A stretch of 64,000 nt of DNA, taken from contig NW_009799101.1 of assembly GCF_000213175.1 (NCBI RefSeq), forward strand, positions 3,237,236 to 3,301,235, written 5' to 3'. The stretch is from Neurospora tetrasperma FGSC 2508. Its lineage: Eukaryota > Ascomycota > Sordariomycetes > Sordariales > Sordariaceae. Under the pieces are notes generated by a model, which was not told where the DNA came from, did no database searches, and saw nothing but the letters and a program-made list of their open reading frames with translations. The translations under genes and the position numbers were made by a program. Shown in pieces: positions 60,166 to 64,000 of this stretch (the first letter of the stretch is position 1; the number at the start of each line of letters is the position of its first letter).

Positions 60166-63100
60166 CTATATAGGACCAACACCCAAGTAATTAGAGGTAA
60201 AGCTCCAGTCAAAGTCGTCCATAAACGCATTCCATTCGAGCCGTTGAAAGGGGTCTGCCAATCCACCAAGAGAAGATTCCTGAGGATTGTTGTTTCCCAG
60301 TCTTCCATCTGCTAAGTAGAAAGAGTTAGCATAGCCACTGAAGATTGTTGGTAATAGACACCTGGTAGAAAGGCAAGGAAAAAAAATAAAGAAAGGAAGG
60401 AAGGAAAAAAGAGGACTTACGAATACCTTCACCACCCCCATCTTCAGGCATACTCTGCACCTCCTGCCCATTCATTCCCTGTTGATCACCTTGTCTTATC
60501 CCACCCGCAACAGCACCTGTGTATTGTCCTCCTCCGCCTTGACTTTGTCCATATCCACCGTTGTCGCCATAAACTCCAGCACCATGCTGCCCCTGTTGAC
60601 CTTGCCCACCTTGTTGGTGACCTTGCTGGCTGTGACCCAGTCCTTGTCCCCCCTGCTGTCCCTGGTGGCTGCCTTGCCCATGGCCCGGAGGATTCATGCC
60701 CATCCCACCAACACTCGCCCAAGCCTTCTCAACGTGCTGCTTCCACCTCCTCAAACAACCAAACGTCAGACTAGATCCTAGCCGATTTCTAAACACCGTC
60801 GTTGCTCCTCGCATCCCGTCCTGCTGATTATGGGGATGCCGAGGACTGTTCGTATGAGGATCGGTGGGGTCCAACAACGTCTCGTACCGCGGCAAAGTAT
60901 GCCGCATGTTCCAGTACTTCTCTACCATGTTTGAGGCGCGCATGACCAGGTCGTCGCGCTGGACGGAACAGCACCGGAGGATGCGGAGGGCTTCGCGGAC
61001 AAAGAGGTCGGCTGTGTCGTTGGAGGTTGTGGAGGTGGTGGTTGTCTTGTTGTTGGCGGTGTTCTTGATGTTGTTCCCGCTACTATTGCGGTTATTGGTA
61101 TTAGTGGTGCTGTTGGCGGTGCTGTTGTTATTGGTGTTGGCGGTGTCGCCCATGTATGAGGCATCAAGTGCATTACTGGGGTTTTTCGTATACGGGGACG
61201 GGGGCTGAGACAGGTTCAGCGTCATGAACACGCAGATGGCGCTGAGCAAGGTGCGGAAGACAAAGTTGGGCGAGTAGTGCAGGAAGGCAGATTGGCTTTG
61301 GAGGGAGCGGGCTTGGTTGATGATGGCTTCGGCGGTGGTGTAGCATTTGATGACGTTGCGCTTGAGCATCTCTTCGCTGTAGCCGGGAAGGGGCATGAAA
61401 TAGTAGGTCTGGATTTCGAGGAGGGTTGAGAGGAGGATGAAGTTGTCGAGGTCTGCGCTGTGGTGTTAGGAATGAATGATACCCTAAAACAAGTTGAGTA
61501 AGACGGTTGCTCACCTGAGTTATCTGGGTACAGTAAGCATTGGATTTTACTATACTCCTCTTCCATTTGCGCGACTAAGCGGTGCGAAACACCCTGGGAC
61601 TGTTCAAGGGAGGCAGACATTGTGCTGATGAGTTTGTTGGCGAACCTGGCGGTTTCCAAGTGCAAGATGAAGTAGCGGGGCATCGATATCGAGCTACTTC
61701 GGTCCAGAAGTGAGTCTACGGTCTGATTGAATAGCAGACTCGGAGACGGGCATCCCATATAAGCAGCAGCTCTGTATGTGACGAATTAGAACGAGTTCAT
61801 ACTTGGAGTAAAGTATTGACTTGCCGGTGAGATATAATGGCACACCCGGCCCATGTGTACGTTGCCTCCTCATCCGTTGTATCGACTTTATCGAGTAGTC
61901 CGGTAAACTCTGTATGAGCACCACGGCCGGTGTGAAGCCCTATCAAGAGAGCCGAGTTCATGGCGATGCCAGTAAAGATCATTGACGGGTCAGTCAAAAA
62001 CCTGATATCGGGATTTGGCCACGTGGCAACGAGCAGCAAGGCGTTGATGATGGGCAGCTTCAGCGGCGGCCGTGATATCGCGTTCCATATTTCCGGCAAC
62101 AGCGAGTCCATCAAAAACTGATATACCGAGTCATCCTTGGCAAATCGACGGCATGCCGTCATGATGATGGCCCAAAAGAGTACGTGACCCCTCTCATAGC
62201 AGATGTCTGGATCCCGTTGGCGAACGACGGGGAAGTAAGGGTGAAAGTGCTCAAAGTATTTGTCGAAATAGTAGTTTATGTCATCTCCGGAGAACACGCG
62301 TGAACCGAGGGCTCGAGGTTCAGCTGGACGCCTCAGCCCAGCCAGACTGAAACTAACAGAGGTGGCATCGCTTGCTCTGGGCGTGGGAGTAGAGGTTTCG
62401 CTGGATATGGAGAAGGGCCGTGGCCGAGTGAAGATGGGAGGCGGTAGTGTTGGAACACCGAGACCAGGAAGAAACGGCCCGGGTAGGGTTCCAGGGTTCG
62501 GTAGTCCTCCGGGCAAGGTGCCGGATAGGGTTCCCGGTAGGGTGAGCTGTGGGAGTGAAGGGACTGGCGGACTCGCGCTCGAGAACTGAACCGGACGTAT
62601 AGGGGGCAGTTCGGTAGTTAGGCCGCCGAGTGATGGCCTCGGAGCAACAGTGTTCTTGAGTGACTGGAGTTCGGCCGCCAACTCTTCCAGCTTGCTATCA
62701 AGAGTTTAGCCGTAGTCTGACTTGGCTAGGAGTACCCTAACCCTGGATGTTTATGTGACCAACCTCTTTTTCGACGCTCTCTTGTAGTTCTTGTCCACGA
62801 TACACTCGAGGTCTAGCTTGGTGCACCGCAGACACGGCTGTCCCGGACTAAGACTTGCATTACATCTTACCTGTACAGTGTATGTGTAACGTTAGCCAGC
62901 CTAATCGAGCGGGGTCTCGTGTGGTGGTGGGAGCAAGATGAGAGAAAGGCATGACATAACAACAGAGCAGGAGATGTTGAGTCGATTACAGCCTAGGTCC
63001 ATGCTGCTGCCATGTATGTTGGATGGGAACGGATTATTTATACATTGCGGAGAATGCTCATACCTTGGAGTCTCGACATTTAATACAGGCCGTATTTCGC

Positions 63101-63282
63101 CGTATCCTGGGTGGCGTTGATCCTGCTGAAGGTGGTGGTGGTGGCGCCGGGGGTGACGAGCGGTCTCTCGGAACCGGTTTCGGCGATGCATCTCGTCCAA
63201 CGGTCCCGGCTCCGGCGACGGTCACGGTATCGGCAGAAGTGACGGGTGGAGTTGCAGAATCGGCTTTTCTCGGTAGGGCCAT
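60166..63282 (-). CDS. Zn2Cys6 transcription factor, 6 exons
   Basis: Exons are 63064-63282, 62764-62870, 61825-62694, 61515-61771, 60421-61452 and 60166-60311, giving about 876 residues. The binuclear cluster is C66-x2-C69-x6-C76-x9-C86-x2-C89-x6-C96, interrupted by intron 1, with a linker and short coiled coil (KLEELAAELQSLK) after it. The fungal-specific regulatory domain runs from about 240 to 560 (YYFDKYFEHFHPYFPVV, LLIGLHTGRG, AAAYMGCPSPSLLF). Exon 5 adds an Asn/Thr-rich insert and a Gly/Gln-rich stretch. The end WNAFMDDFDWSF is typical of an acidic-aromatic activation tail. Intron 3 (61772-61824) starts GCAAGT, a GC-AG intron. Intron 5 ends in a tandem TAGCAG acceptor. Targets are unknown; I do not recognise an ortholog. 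Confidence 0.9.
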
Positions 63283-63860
63283 GGGATGGATGGATCGAGA
63301 TGGGAACGAGGTAGTCTCGAACCGGCAAGAGACATTTAGAGATTATCGCAATCAAAAGGCGATGGGGATGATTCGTCAATGCAAGGAACGAGGGACGAGA
63401 CGAGAGGTTACAATACGAAGTTGACGGACCTTGAGTGAGAGTCGCGCAAGCAAAACAGAAGTGGACGGAAACTGCTATAGCGGATTCGGCCACCGCCAAG
63501 TATAACTGTAGCTACCTCTACATAGTACAAGTCAGCGCCAGGGCAGCGGCGGACAGCTCCTACCGTCGATCACGATACCTACGGGCAGCTAGGTACCTCT
63601 CTAGAGGTATTCTCTTGCGATACCCCAGGTCCCCTGCTGTGTCACGTGGGAGAGCCTGGAGCATCCGCTGACAGAAAGATCAAATCCACTGGACTTTAGG
63701 GCGCTTTATCCCTCTGTAACCCAAGTGCCTGGGTACTACGGGGGCCATTGTCTTGGTTCGTTTCAAAATGAAAAAAGTCCGTGCATACAGCTGCGCACAG
63801 GTATCAGGGCATTTGCAAACACCCCGCACACACCAAATTATTTTCACACCTCCTCACTAG
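63283..63860. promoter_or_regulatory. Promoter region of the Zn2Cys6 gene
   Basis: Upstream flank of the minus-strand regulator. It contains a hairpin of TACCTCT and AGAGGTA arms at 63594-63609. No gene is seen. Confidence 0.5.
63594..63609. repeat. TACCTCT-CT-AGAGGTA hairpin with motif copy 6
   Basis: Seven-base perfect arms around two bases; the right half with the centre reads CTAGAGGTA, the inverted TACCTCTAG motif. Confidence 0.65.
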
Positions 63861-64000
63861 CGTAATACTCCCTACTATACAACGCTCGTATATTAACAAT
63901 TCTTCTAAACCCTTATTATCTCTATATTAACAAAGATCTTTCTACATTAACAAAGATTTTACTATAATAGTATATATTTATAAATATAAGGGTATAGTAC
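63861..64000. repeat. Edge of an AT-rich, probably RIP-mutated repeat
   Basis: GC falls abruptly to about 21% over the last 100 bases. By hand count TpA is about 22 and ApT about 16 there, a ratio near 1.4, above the usual RIP threshold of 0.89. Short TATATTAACAAAG-like units recur. The element family cannot be told because the window ends here; any coding content is expected to be destroyed. Confidence 0.5.

Noticed and set aside
62741-62755. Telomere-like CCCTAACCCTGG in an intron of the Zn2Cys6 gene
   Set aside because: A single short unit is expected by chance in 64 kb and does not indicate a telomeric tract.
1-64000. tRNA genes, dispersed 5S rRNA genes, CRISPR arrays
   Set aside because: I looked for B-box words (GGTTCGANTCC and complement), for the conserved 5S promoter region and for regularly spaced repeats, and saw none. 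A covariance-model scan would be decisive.

Overview
The window is nuclear DNA of a filamentous ascomycete. Genes have 1-6 exons, introns are mostly 50-120 nt with GTRNGT donors and CTAAC-type branch sites, intergenic spaces are long, and the last ~140 bases have the TA-rich look of repeat-induced point mutation (RIP). The Ste12-type gene and the overall style point to Neurospora or a close Sordariales relative. This is inferred from protein and intron features; no database was available.

Layout. 0-2 kb: an SMP-30/gluconolactonase-like gene (minus). 1.7-9.2 kb: no convincing gene. 9.2-12.1 kb: a 626-residue bZIP regulator with an ATG-free leader. 17-24.8 kb: an NFKBIL1-like RS-rich protein, an unrecognised 860-residue protein and an unrecognised multi-pass membrane protein. 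25.3-37.7 kb: a compact housekeeping block made of an Arl3/ARFRP1-type Golgi GTPase, the exosome subunit Rrp45, the splicing factor Cwc15, the 90S pre-ribosome factor Utp10 and the 60S factor Noc3. Rrp45/Cwc15 and Utp10/Noc3 are divergent pairs. 41.5-45.2 kb: two cell-surface genes, a yapsin-like aspartic protease and a CFEM-like eight-cysteine protein. 46.9-49.3 kb: the Ste12-type mating and fusion regulator pp-1. 60.2-63.3 kb: a six-exon Zn2Cys6 regulator.

The central block is thematically coherent: Rrp45, Utp10 and Noc3 all act in ribosome synthesis, and Cwc15 acts in splicing. The two regulators with the longest empty upstream regions, bZIP and pp-1, both have leaders from which ATG has been eliminated over 1.0 and 1.6 kb. 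In the bZIP gene the reading frame stays open 91 codons upstream of its first ATG and contains a CTG in excellent context. This suggests an N-terminally extended form started at a non-AUG codon. Other points worth following are a GC-AG intron and a tandem acceptor in the Zn2Cys6 gene, a stop codon split by a possible donor site in the CFEM-like gene, and a nine-base motif found six times, always between genes. I found no CRISPR array, tRNA, 5S rRNA or intact mobile element.
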